In this document: piece by piece, positions 35,853 through 48,338 of the stretch
Layout: each line of letters opens with the position of its first letter
Numbering within the stretch: position 1 is the first letter of the stretch
Assembly: GCF_007489285.1 (NCBI RefSeq)
Contig: NZ_VLIY01000001.1
Coordinates: forward strand, 62,001 to 126,000
Direction of reading: 5' to 3'
Length of the DNA: 64,000 nt
DNA from: Skermania sp. ID1734
GTDB lineage: Bacteria > Actinomycetota > Actinomycetes > Mycobacteriales > Mycobacteriaceae
Notes under the pieces: model-generated
Database searches by the model: none
Seen by the model: only the letters and a program-made list of their open reading frames with translations
What the model was told of the DNA's origin: nothing
Made by a program: the position numbers and the translations under genes

Positions 35853-36622
35853 CAACTCTCGTCACCGCCGCGGCGCGAACCGAGTTCCGCAAGGTGATCA
35901 CCGTGCGGCTGTGGTGGCTGACGCCGATTGTCGCGCTGCTCGTCGGCGCGGCGGCGTCGCTGGTTTATGGATTCACCGACCGCAATGCCGACAACGGTTC
36001 TGGCACGGCTGTGCCACTCGGGGCGGCATCGCTCGGCCTGTACGTGGCCGTCGGCGCCGTGGTCGTCCTCGGCGGGTTGTTCGGCGCGGCCACCACTGGA
36101 AGCGACGTCCGCTATCGCACGTTGGCGTCGTCGTTTGTGCTACAGCCCCGCCGAGATATCGTGCTCGGCGCGAAGCTCGGTGTTCTCGCCGCGCTTTCCT
36201 TGATCGCCGGTGTCATTGTCGAAATAGTCAGCCTGGTCTGCCTTTTCGCCTTCGGCGCGCACGTGACCGCGTGGTCCCGCCTGATCGGGGTGGTGCTCTG
36301 CGGCCTGTTTGCGGTGATCTGCTGGACGCTGATCGGCGCGGCGCTCGGGCTGTTGTTCGGCTCGGCGACGGTCGCGGCGTTTGCGCTGGTCGCGTGGTAT
36401 GCCATCGGTGAGCCCGCATTGGCACTGCTGGCATCAGCGATGGGTGCTCGTCAGGTCGCCTATTGGCTACCCGGACTCTCGACGGTCGCCGCCGTCGGCG
36501 CCGGCGGTCTCGACGACGTCGACGGGTTTCTGCCGTGGGCCGGCGGCGCGGTAGTGCTCGCTGTGTGGACCGCCGCCGTGGTCGGCGCGGGGTGGTGGCT
36601 GACGAGGCAGCGAGACATCTGA
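35849..36622 (+). CDS. ABC-2 type transporter permease
   Basis: The 257-residue protein has about six membrane helices, beginning after TEFRKVITVRLWWLTPIVALLV, which is typical of ABC-2/NatB-like permeases. It overlaps the ATPase gene by four bases and is its obvious partner. Substrate unknown. The large fused exporter gene begins 54 bases later on the same strand. Confidence 0.82.
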   Translation: MTTLVTAAARTEFRKVITVRLWWLTPIVALLVGAAASLVYGFTDRNADNGSGTAVPLGAASLGLYVAVGAVVVLGGLFGAATTGSDVRYRTLASSFVLQPRRDIVLGAKLGVLAALSLIAGVIVEIVSLVCLFAFGAHVTAWSRLIGVVLCGLFAVICWTLIGAALGLLFGSATVAAFALVAWYAIGEPALALLASAMGARQVAYWLPGLSTVAAVGAGGLDDVDGFLPWAGGAVVLAVWTAAVVGAGWWLTRQRDI

Positions 36623-36676
36623 GGCAGCTATCGCGCGGCGAGAACATGTCGGACCGCACGACTACCGTGGCTGTCG

Positions 36677-39600
36677 ATGGTGAGCCTTGTAAACGACACC
36701 TCTCAGGTGCACAACTCCGCGGACGCAACCGGCTGGATACGCCGGTTGTGGCAGCAGTGCTGGACGCAACGCACCACGACGGTCGGCGCATTGAGTGCGA
36801 CAGCAGTCGGCGCGACGATCGAGATCGCCGGCCCGCTGCTGACCAAGTCAGCGGTCGACGCGGCGGGCGCGGGCGCTGTCGGCCGCATCGCACCGATCGC
36901 AGTGCTGCTGCTCGTGCTCGCGGTCGTGCGGTTCGGGGCGCAGTTCTCGCGCCGATTTCTGGCTGGAAGATTGTCGCTGGGCGTGCAGCACGATCTGCGG
37001 CTGTGCCTGCTCGGCTCGCTGCAGCGCCTCGACGGCCGCGGCCAGGACGAGATACGTACCGGGCAAGTCGTCTCCCGCTCGATCACCGACCTGCAGTTGG
37101 TGCAGGGGTTGCTGGCAATGGTGCCGATGTCGGCCGGTGCCCTACTGCAGTTCGTGCTCGCGATAGCCGTCATGACGTACCTGTCGCCACTGCTGACGCT
37201 GGTCTCAGTGCTGATCGTGCCGCTGGTCGCGCTGGTGGTGTACGGGATCCGTCCGCGGTTGTTTGCCGCGACCTGGTCGGCTCAGCAGCGCGCTGCGGAT
37301 CTCGCTCAGCATGTCGAAGAGACCGTCACCGGTGTGCGCGTGGTCAAGGGCTTCGGTCAGGAAGCGCGCGCCGTTGCCCAACTGGAACGCCACGGCCGCA
37401 GGCTGTACGCCGAGCGACTGCGAGCCGCCCGGATCAATGCGCGATTCACGCCCAGCATGGCCGCTCTGCCGCAGCTGGGGCTGGTCGGGGTAATTGCGCT
37501 CGGTGGCGATCTGGCGATGCACGGCTCGATCAGCATCGGCACGTTCCTCGCGTTCGCCACGTATGTGACGACCATGACGGCAACCACCAGAACGCTGTCG
37601 TCGGTGGTGATCATGGCCCAGTTGTCGCGCGCGGCGGTCGAACGCGTCTACGACGTCATCGATGTCGAACCATCCGTTGCGGATCCGGCCGATCCGCTCG
37701 AGCTTCCGGATGGTCCACTCGGGGTCCGGATCAGCCAGGTCCAGTTCGGGTTCGCCGCGGATCGCGACGTGCTGAGCGGGCTCGATCTCACGGTCTCCCC
37801 TGGCGAAACCGTGGCGATCGTCGGCCCGGCCGGCGCGGGCAAGACCGCCCTGTCGCTGCTGCTCGCGCGGTTCTACGCGCCCGACGCTGGCAAGATCGAG
37901 CTCGTCACGCCCCACGGCGAAGCCGTCGACATCGCGGCCGTCCGGGCGAACGATCTGCGCGCGGCGGTGGGCTTGGTGTTCGACGAGCCGTTTCTGTTCT
38001 CCGACACCATCGCGGCCAACATCGCGCTCGGCCAACCGGATGCCAGCGCCGAGGAGATTCGCCGGGCGGCCAAGATGGCGGCTGCCGACGACTTCATCGA
38101 CGCGTTGCCCGACGGCTACGACACGGTGGTGGGCGAACGCGGCCTCACGCTGTCCGGCGGCCAGCGCCAGCGGATCGCGCTAGCCCGAGCGTTGCTCGTG
38201 CAGCCGCGACTGCTCATTCTCGACGACGCGACCTCAGCGGTGGACGCGGAAACCGAGGCGTCCATTTTCGATGCGCTCCCGGCCGCGGACGCTCGCACCA
38301 CGCTGATCCTCGCTCACCGGCGATCAACCCTCGCGTTGGCCGATCGGGTGGCCGTTCTCGATGGCGGCCGGATCGTCGACATCGGATCGGTCGCGGAACT
38401 TGACGCCCGCAATGGCTTGTTCCGCCGACTGCTCGCGGGCGCAACTCCGGACACCGCGCCGACCAGTGCAGAACTAGCCACCGCCGAACCGACTGAACGA
38501 CAGCTCTGGCCACCTCCGGTCGCGGTCGAGCGAGACGGCGCGGCAGTCGATTCGGGTAGCGCGGGCGCCGGCCGCGGCGGTGCACAGATGGCCAGCGCAC
38601 TCGGCGGCATGGCGGCAACCCCGGAACTGCGTGCCGCTGTGCAGCGTCTTCGACCAGCCACCGAAGAGCCCGGGCTCGACTCCAAGCGGCTTCGTGAACC
38701 CGACCCCGACTTCCGCCTGGCCCGGCTGCTGCGCCCGGTCCGCTGGCTGCTCGCCGCGGTCATCGTTTTCCTCGCCGCCGACTCGTTGATCGGGATCGCG
38801 TTCCCGTCGATCGTGCGCCACGCGCTCGACAGTGGCGTCGTACCCCACCACCCGTCGGCACTGTGGGCGTCTACCGGGCTCGCGGTCGCGCTGGTAGTGG
38901 TCGACTGGCTGATCGTCGCGCAACTCACCGTGATCACCGCGCGAGCCGGTGAGCGGGTGCTCTACGGTTTGCGCGTCCGCAGCTACGCGCACCTCCAGCG
39001 ACTCGGACTGGACTACTACGAGCGCGAATTGTCCGGTCGCATCATGACCAGGATGACCACCGACGTCGACGCGTTGTCGACGTTCCTGCAAACAGGCATG
39101 TCCACGGCCGTCGTCAGCGTTGCGACCCTCGTCGGCATCTCCGTCGCGTTGCTGGTCACCGACGCCGGGCTGGGCCTGGTTGCGCTCGCGGTGCTGCCGC
39201 CATTGATCGTGGCGACATTCATCTTCCGCGGATACTCCTCGGCGGCGTATGCCCAGTCCCGCGAACGCATTTCGATAGTGAACGCCGACTTTCAGGAGAA
39301 CATCTCGGGACTGCGGGCAGCGCAGGCATACCGGCGCGAGGAGTTCGCCGCGCAACGGTTTGCCGAGCGGGCGGAGAGTTATCGACGCAGCCGGATGCGC
39401 GCCCAGACCGCGATCTCCATCTACTTCCCGTTCGTTGCCGCACTGTCGGAGATCGCGCTGGCAGCTGTCGTGTTCTTCGGCGCCCGTGAGGTGGCGTCGG
39501 GTGCGACAACCGCGGGCACCCTGGTCGCGTTCGTGCTCTACCTCGGACTGTTGTTCGGCCCGATTCAGCAACTGTCGCAGGTTTTCGACGGCTACCAGCA

Positions 39601-40456
39601 GGCTGCGGTGGGTCTGCGCCGGATCCGTGACCTGCTGCGGACGCCGAGTTCCATCGAAACACGGCCCGACGACGACGCCGATCCGATCGTCGGCCACCTG
39701 CGTGGCGACGTCTGTCTGGACCGGTTGACGTTCCGTTATCAAGGGGCGCCGACCGACGCGCTCGGCGATGTCACCCTGAGCATTCCGGCCGGCTCGACTG
39801 TCGCGCTGGTCGGCCGGACGGGGGCCGGTAAGTCGACGGTCGTCAAGCTGCTGGCTCGCTTCTACGACCCGACCTCCGGCGCGGTCCGCGTGGACGGTGT
39901 GGACCTGCGCCAGTACCGGCTGCGGGACTATCGTCGCCGGCTCGGTGTGGTGCCACAGGAGGCGCACCTGTTCACCGGCGACGTGGCCAGCAACATCGCC
40001 TACGGCAAGCCGGGCGCGACGCAGGCCGAAATCGAGGCGGCCGCGCGCGCGGTCGGTGCATTGGGAGCGATCGCCGCACTCCCTGCCGGTATGCGCCAAC
40101 CGGTCGGTGAGCGAGGGCAGGGCCTTTCTGCCGGCCAACGCCAGCTGATCGCGCTCGCCCGCGCCGAACTGGTCGATCCGGACCTGCTGCTGCTGGACGA
40201 AGCGACGGCCACCCTGGACCCGGGTACCGAGCGGACCGTGCTCGAGGCCAGCCGCGCACTGACTCGGCGCCGCACCGCGATAGTCGTTGCGCACCGGCTC
40301 GGCACGGCGGCCCAAGCGGACCTCATCGTCGTGGTTTCGCAGGGGCGCATCGTGGAAACCGGCCCGCATGCAACGCTGCTCGCCGCCGACGGCGCCTATG
40401 CGTCGCTGTGGCGATCTGCACAGGGCCGTGGCGGGAATATTCTCGACTCCGAATAG
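36677..40456 (+). CDS. Fused ABC exporter (TMD-NBD-TMD-NBD), multidrug type
   Basis: The 1259-residue chain contains two complete exporter halves. Half 1 has six helices, Walker A GPAGAGKT (~383), LSGGQRQR, and Walker B ILDDATSAVD, where Asp517 replaces the catalytic Glu. Half 2 has Walker A GRTGAGKS (~1046), LSAGQRQL and Walker B LLDEATATLD with intact Glu. So one of the two ATP sites is degenerate, as in asymmetric exporters. The organisation matches mycobacterial Rv0194-like efflux pumps. A Ser/Ala/Gly linker joins the halves. Confidence 0.9.
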   Translation: MVSLVNDTSQVHNSADATGWIRRLWQQCWTQRTTTVGALSATAVGATIEIAGPLLTKSAVDAAGAGAVGRIAPIAVLLLVLAVVRFGAQFSRRFLAGRLSLGVQHDLRLCLLGSLQRLDGRGQDEIRTGQVVSRSITDLQLVQGLLAMVPMSAGALLQFVLAIAVMTYLSPLLTLVSVLIVPLVALVVYGIRPRLFAATWSAQQRAADLAQHVEETVTGVRVVKGFGQEARAVAQLERHGRRLYAERLRAARINARFTPSMAALPQLGLVGVIALGGDLAMHGSISIGTFLAFATYVTTMTATTRTLSSVVIMAQLSRAAVERVYDVIDVEPSVADPADPLELPDGPLGVRISQVQFGFAADRDVLSGLDLTVSPGETVAIVGPAGAGKTALSLLLARFYAPDAGKIELVTPHGEAVDIAAVRANDLRAAVGLVFDEPFLFSDTIAANIALGQPDASAEEIRRAAKMAAADDFIDALPDGYDTVVGERGLTLSGGQRQRIALARALLVQPRLLILDDATSAVDAETEASIFDALPAADARTTLILAHRRSTLALADRVAVLDGGRIVDIGSVAELDARNGLFRRLLAGATPDTAPTSAELATAEPTERQLWPPPVAVERDGAAVDSGSAGAGRGGAQMASALGGMAATPELRAAVQRLRPATEEPGLDSKRLREPDPDFRLARLLRPVRWLLAAVIVFLAADSLIGIAFPSIVRHALDSGVVPHHPSALWASTGLAVALVVVDWLIVAQLTVITARAGERVLYGLRVRSYAHLQRLGLDYYERELSGRIMTRMTTDVDALSTFLQTGMSTAVVSVATLVGISVALLVTDAGLGLVALAVLPPLIVATFIFRGYSSAAYAQSRERISIVNADFQENISGLRAAQAYRREEFAAQRFAERAESYRRSRMRAQTAISIYFPFVAALSEIALAAVVFFGAREVASGATTAGTLVAFVLYLGLLFGPIQQLSQVFDGYQQAAVGLRRIRDLLRTPSSIETRPDDDADPIVGHLRGDVCLDRLTFRYQGAPTDALGDVTLSIPAGSTVALVGRTGAGKSTVVKLLARFYDPTSGAVRVDGVDLRQYRLRDYRRRLGVVPQEAHLFTGDVASNIAYGKPGATQAEIEAAARAVGALGAIAALPAGMRQPVGERGQGLSAGQRQLIALARAELVDPDLLLLDEATATLDPGTERTVLEASRALTRRRTAIVVAHRLGTAAQADLIVVVSQGRIVETGPHATLLAADGAYASLWRSAQGRGGNILDSE

Positions 40457-40686
40457 GTCGTGGTAAATGATCTGCAAACGACGCCGCACAGCGTCAGCCG
40501 GGCTAGCCAGGGCAGGAGTGAGGAGAACATGCGCGCCGCCAAGACGAGGGGGCTAGCCTCAGTGGTACACCTTCTCCAACAGCACAAAATGCCGCACCAG
40601 GTCTCGACACGGACGACGGCCTACCGACAAGACGCCGGAGACCGCCGAGACCGCCGGTTCCAGAAAGAAAGAGGCGAGCACCTGCC

Positions 40687-44481
<3,795 letters not shown>

Positions 44482-44484
44482 AAG

Positions 44485-45201
44485 GTGCTGCCTGATCTGC
44501 CCCTCGCCCGGGTCGAGTTGCGTCCACGCGCGCACTTCGACCCGGGCGCTTGGTATTTCGACGTGCCCGTCATCGCCGAACTACGTGATGACGGTATCGA
44601 TTTCGAAGCACCGGTAACCGTCATCGTCGGCGAGAACGGCGCCGGCAAGTCCACGCTCATCGAGGCCGTCGCGCACGCGTGGTCGTGGGATTTGTACGGC
44701 GCCGACCAAATGTGGTCCGCGCCGGGCGGCGCCGAGGACAGCGATCTGGGCTGGCACCTGGCCTGCCTCGGCGCACGGCCGAAGCCGATCGGCGGCTGCT
44801 TCCTGCGCGCCGAGTCGATGCACCAACTTTTCAGCCGCACCGACGCACACCGCGCACGAAATACCGACCAAGCATTCAACGAGCTCTCGCACGGGCAATC
44901 GTTTCTGCGCTACGTCGCCGAGCGACCGATCGGCGCCGGACTGTGGTTGCTCGACGAGCCCGAAGCGGCGTTGAGCTTTCAGTCGTGCCTGGCGTTGTTG
45001 GGCGTGGTCAACGACCTGGCGGCCGAGGGATCGCAGGTGATCATGGCCACCCACTCACCCCTGCTCGCGGCCGTGCGAGGCGCAGAGATTTGGGAACTGA
45101 CCGACCACGGCATCGAGTACCGGCAATGGGACGAGCTCGAGTTGGTCCGCAACTGGCGCACGTTCCTCGACGCCCCCGACCGGTATCTGCGCCACCTTTA
45201 A
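44485..45201 (+). CDS. AAA family ATPase (ABC/SMC-like, unknown role)
   Basis: The 238-residue protein has Walker A IVGENGAGKSTLI (~46-58), the signature-like ELSHGQS, and Walker B GLWLLDEPEAALS with VIMATHSPLL, which marks a small ABC-ATPase/AAA-21 type protein without membrane partner. Similar proteins occur singly in many bacteria with unknown function. The GTG start is three bases after kgd, suggesting co-transcription. Confidence 0.8.
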   Translation: MLPDLPLARVELRPRAHFDPGAWYFDVPVIAELRDDGIDFEAPVTVIVGENGAGKSTLIEAVAHAWSWDLYGADQMWSAPGGAEDSDLGWHLACLGARPKPIGGCFLRAESMHQLFSRTDAHRARNTDQAFNELSHGQSFLRYVAERPIGAGLWLLDEPEAALSFQSCLALLGVVNDLAAEGSQVIMATHSPLLAAVRGAEIWELTDHGIEYRQWDELELVRNWRTFLDAPDRYLRHL

Positions 45202-45288
45202 CTGCCCCACTTCTTCGCGAGCACGAACAAATGGTCGCTGGACAGGCAGTTTTTCCGACCAAATCGTCGTGATCAGCGCGAAAAGTGC

Positions 45289-45891
45289 TCAGCTCGGCAA
45301 CGGCTCGAGCCCGGGAATCCCTGCGACGCCCGGCAGTGCGCGTACGTTGAGTTCGATCAACTCGTCACGGGTGATAGTGGGCTCGCGTAGCCAACTGATG
45401 GTCGTTTCCTCCACGAAAGCGATCCAGCCGCGAACCGCGAGACGAATCTTCGGGTCATCCAGATACGGCTCGAAAATCGGGCTGCCGAGCACCAGGGTGT
45501 TCGCGATTTTGGCACGGTTGCCTTCGAAGATTTCGATCATCTCGGGGTCGGCGCTGGCCGGGCCGCGCAGCAGCGCGATGTAGAAGTTGCGGTTCTCGGT
45601 GACGAAGTCGACGTATCGGCTCATCCCGTCGCGCAGGCGGGCTATGGGATCGGTGAGCTCGTCGTCCGGCGTGATGCGGTCGTACAGCTGCTCGTTGCCG
45701 TGCCGAACGATCTCGATGTGAAAGTCGCGCTTCGACGGAAAGTAGTGGAAGAGCAGGCCTCGGGAAATACCGGCGAGCTTGGCAATTTCACCGACCGAGA
45801 TCTGCTCGAGCGCGCGACTGGTGAGTAGCTTGACGCCCAGCTCGATGAGCTGGTCACGCCGTTCGGTTGGATTCAGTCGCACTCGTACCAT
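45289..45891 (-). CDS. TetR family repressor, divergent from the monooxygenase operon
   Basis: The 200-residue protein starts MVRVRLNPTERRDQLIELGVKLL and has the helix-turn-helix ISVGEIAKLAGISRGLLFHYFPSKRDF, then a ligand domain. The ATG at 45891 is chosen because a TATGCT box lies six bases before it; the longer frame crosses the operators. It almost certainly binds the two inverted repeats between the divergent starts, controlling itself and the monooxygenase operon. Confidence 0.88.
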   Translation of the reverse strand: MVRVRLNPTERRDQLIELGVKLLTSRALEQISVGEIAKLAGISRGLLFHYFPSKRDFHIEIVRHGNEQLYDRITPDDELTDPIARLRDGMSRYVDFVTENRNFYIALLRGPASADPEMIEIFEGNRAKIANTLVLGSPIFEPYLDDPKIRLAVRGWIAFVEETTISWLREPTITRDELIELNVRALPGVAGIPGLEPLPS

Positions 45892-45897
45892 GTGATC

Positions 45898-45925
45898 AGC
45901 ATAACCACTATTGAACACTAATCAA
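45898..45925 (-). promoter_or_regulatory. Predicted promoter of the tetR gene
   Basis: On the minus strand TTGATT (45920-45925) and TATGCT (45898-45903) are 16 bases apart, with the ATG six bases after the -10: a leaderless start. The -35 lies inside the first operator, so the repressor would block its own gene. Confidence 0.6.
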
Positions 45926-45928
45926 TAG
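45908..45928. promoter_or_regulatory. TetR operator 1
   Basis: CTATTGA-N7-TCAATAG is a perfect 21-bp inverted repeat. It overlaps the -35 box of the tetR promoter. It is identical in arms to operator 2, whose centre is 22 bp away, about two helical turns. Confidence 0.75.
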
Positions 45929-45929
45929 A

Positions 45930-45950
45930 CTATTGACTGATGCTCAATAG
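45930..45950. promoter_or_regulatory. TetR operator 2
   Basis: A second CTATTGA-N7-TCAATAG, one base after operator 1. It overlaps the -35 box of the monooxygenase promoter, so binding would silence the operon. Confidence 0.75.
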
Positions 45951-45962
45951 GTGCCCTAGAGT
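45933..45962 (+). promoter_or_regulatory. Predicted promoter of the monooxygenase operon
   Basis: TTGACT (45933-45938) and TAGAGT (45957-45962) are spaced by 18 bases; the ATG at 45970 follows the -10 by seven bases, giving a leaderless transcript. Confidence 0.6.
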
Positions 45963-45969
45963 GCGGTAC

Positions 45970-47511
45970 ATGAGTCCTCAGGTTACAGACAACGGCGTCG
46001 AACCCCGCAAGAGCGCCGCTCCTCGCCACGTGCACACTCTCATCATCGGTAGCGGCTTCGCCGGTCTCGGCGCCGCCATCCGCTTCGCCCAGGACGGTCG
46101 AGACGACTTCCTGGTGCTCGAGCGCGGCAGCGAGGTCGGCGGCACCTGGCGCGACAACACCTACCCGGGCGCGGCCTGCGACGTTCCGTCGCACCTCTAC
46201 TCGTACTCGTTCGCGCTGAACCCGGACTGGTCGCGCTCGTTCTCGCGGCAGGGCGAGATCCAGGCGTACATCAAGAAGGTCGCCGACAAATACGACGTGC
46301 TCGACAAGCACGTCTTCGACTGCGACGTGCAGTCGGCGCACTGGAACGGCAAGGCTGCTCAATGGGAGGTGCAGACCTCGCAGGGCAAGTTCACCGCCAA
46401 CTTCATCGTCTCCGCGGTCGGCGCACTGTGTGAGCCGTCACTGCCCGACATCAAGGGCATCACCGAGTTCGCCGGCGAGATCTTCCACTCCGCGCAGTGG
46501 AACCACGACGCCGACCTCACCGGCAAGCGCGTCGCTGTCATCGGCACGGGCGCTTCGGCCATCCAGATCATCCCGGCCATCGCCGGCCAGGTCGCGCACA
46601 TGGACGTGTACCAACGCACCGCGCCGTGGCTGCTCCCCCGCTTCGACCGGCCGTATACCGAGGTCGAAAAGTTCGCGTTCAAGCACATTCCCGGCTTCCA
46701 GCGGCTCTCCCGCGCGGGTATTTACTGGGCCCGCGAAACCCAGGTCTTCGGCCTGGCCAAGGCCCCGATCATGATGAAGCCGCTCGAACTCATGGCCCGC
46801 GCCAAGCTGATGTACGAGGTGCGCGACAGCGAGCTGCGCGAGAAGGTCACGCCGAACTTCCAGATCGGCTGCAAGCGCATGCTCATCTCGAACGAGTACT
46901 ACCCGGCTCTGGGTCGCGACAACGTCGAGCTGGTCACCGACGGCATCAAGGAAGTCCGCAAGGATGCCATCGTCACCAAGGACGGCACCGTCCGCGAGGT
47001 CGACGCGATCGTGGTGGCCACCGGTTTCCACGTCACCGACTCCCCGACCTTCCAGACCATCTTTGGCAAGGACGGCCGCAGCCTCGCCGACGTCTTCGAG
47101 GAAGGCGGTCAGCAGGGCTACAAGGGCTCGGCCATCAACAACTTCCCCAACATGTTCTTCCTGGTCGGCCCGAACACCGGCCTGGGCCACACCTCGATGG
47201 TCTTCATGATCGAATCCCAGATCAACTACGTGGCCGACGCGTTGGACACCGCCGATCGCCAGGGTCTGCGCACCGTGGAGGTCCGCAAGGACGCCCAGGA
47301 CGCCTACAACGACGAGCTCCAGGAAAAGCTCGCCAAGAGCGTCTGGAACAACGGCGGCTGCGCCAGTTGGTACCTGGACAAGCATGGCAACAACACCACG
47401 CTGTGGCCCGGTTTCACCTTCGAATTCCGCCAGCAACTGCGTAAGTTCGACATCGACAAATACGACGTGAGCGTCGCGGTCGACAACAAGGAGAAGGTGG
47501 CGGCCAAGTGA
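45970..47511 (+). CDS. Flavin-containing Baeyer-Villiger-type monooxygenase
   Basis: The 513-residue enzyme has two Rossmann motifs, FAD-binding GSGFAG (27-32) and NADPH-binding GTGASA (192-197), and the Baeyer-Villiger fingerprint region FAGEIFHSAQW (167-177), plus IVVATGFH near the C-terminal part. It should insert oxygen into a ketone with NADPH and O2, giving an ester or lactone. Start is the ATG at 45970, since the frame further upstream is inside the operator. Its stop overlaps the SDR start (GTGA), and the esterase gene follows. Confidence 0.9.
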   Translation: MSPQVTDNGVEPRKSAAPRHVHTLIIGSGFAGLGAAIRFAQDGRDDFLVLERGSEVGGTWRDNTYPGAACDVPSHLYSYSFALNPDWSRSFSRQGEIQAYIKKVADKYDVLDKHVFDCDVQSAHWNGKAAQWEVQTSQGKFTANFIVSAVGALCEPSLPDIKGITEFAGEIFHSAQWNHDADLTGKRVAVIGTGASAIQIIPAIAGQVAHMDVYQRTAPWLLPRFDRPYTEVEKFAFKHIPGFQRLSRAGIYWARETQVFGLAKAPIMMKPLELMARAKLMYEVRDSELREKVTPNFQIGCKRMLISNEYYPALGRDNVELVTDGIKEVRKDAIVTKDGTVREVDAIVVATGFHVTDSPTFQTIFGKDGRSLADVFEEGGQQGYKGSAINNFPNMFFLVGPNTGLGHTSMVFMIESQINYVADALDTADRQGLRTVEVRKDAQDAYNDELQEKLAKSVWNNGGCASWYLDKHGNNTTLWPGFTFEFRQQLRKFDIDKYDVSVAVDNKEKVAAK

Positions 47512-48335
47512 GCGATTTTCAAGACAAGGTCTGCGTAGTCACTGGCGCCGGCTCCGGCATCGGCCGGGCGCTCGCGCTCAACCTCGCTCGGCGCGGCGCC
47601 AAGCTCGCCATCTCCGACGTTGACCCGGCCGGTCTGGCCGAGACCGAACGACTGGTTCGCGAGACCGGCGCCGAGGTGAAGGCCGACATTCTCAACGTCG
47701 CCGAGCGCGAAGCGGTGCTCTCCTACGCCGCAGCCGTCAAGGCGCATTTCGGCAAGGTCAACCAGGTCTACAACAACGCCGGCATCGCCCACCACGGTGA
47801 CGTGGAGCGTACGGAGTTCAAGGACATCGAGCGCGTCATCGACGTCGACTTCTGGGGTGTCGTCAACGGCACCAAGGCCTTCCTGCCGTACCTGATCGAG
47901 TCCGGCGACGGGCACGTCATCAACGTGTCCAGCCTGTTCGGCCTCATCGCCATTCCCGGCCAAAGCGCATACAACGCCGCAAAGTTCGCGGTGCGCGGCT
48001 TCACCGAGGCGCTGCGCCAGGAGATGCTGATCGAGCGCAAGCCGGTCAAGGTGACCTGTGTGCACCCGGGCGGCATCAAGACCGCCGTCGCGCGCAACGC
48101 CACGGTGACCGAGGGCGCCGACCAGAAGTCGCTCGCGGAGTTCTTCGACAAGAAGATGGCACTGCACTCCCCCGAGATGGCGGCGCAAACAATCGTTGAC
48201 GGGGTGCGTAAGGGCCACGGTCGCGTGCTGATCGGTTTCGAGGCCAAGGCGCTGGACCTGCTGGTCCGCGTCACCGGCTCGGGCTACCAGCGCCTGGTCG
48301 CGCTGACTGCCAGCCGCCTGATGCCGCCGCTGTAG
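47508..48335 (+). CDS. Short-chain dehydrogenase/reductase
   Basis: The 275-residue SDR has the cofactor motif TGAGSGIG (13-20), YNNAG, and the catalytic Ser, Tyr and Lys in NVSSLFGL ... SAYNAAKFAV. It should oxidise an alcohol to a ketone or reduce the ketone. Overlap with the monooxygenase gene by four bases, and the esterase gene three bases after its stop, indicate one pathway. Confidence 0.9.
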   Translation: MSDFQDKVCVVTGAGSGIGRALALNLARRGAKLAISDVDPAGLAETERLVRETGAEVKADILNVAEREAVLSYAAAVKAHFGKVNQVYNNAGIAHHGDVERTEFKDIERVIDVDFWGVVNGTKAFLPYLIESGDGHVINVSSLFGLIAIPGQSAYNAAKFAVRGFTEALRQEMLIERKPVKVTCVHPGGIKTAVARNATVTEGADQKSLAEFFDKKMALHSPEMAAQTIVDGVRKGHGRVLIGFEAKALDLLVRVTGSGYQRLVALTASRLMPPL

Positions 48336-48338
48336 CCG

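Noticed and set aside
38474-40489. 671-codon open frame antisense to the fused ABC exporter
   Set aside because: Same kind of shadow; no recognisable domain and the sense strand has full ABC motifs.
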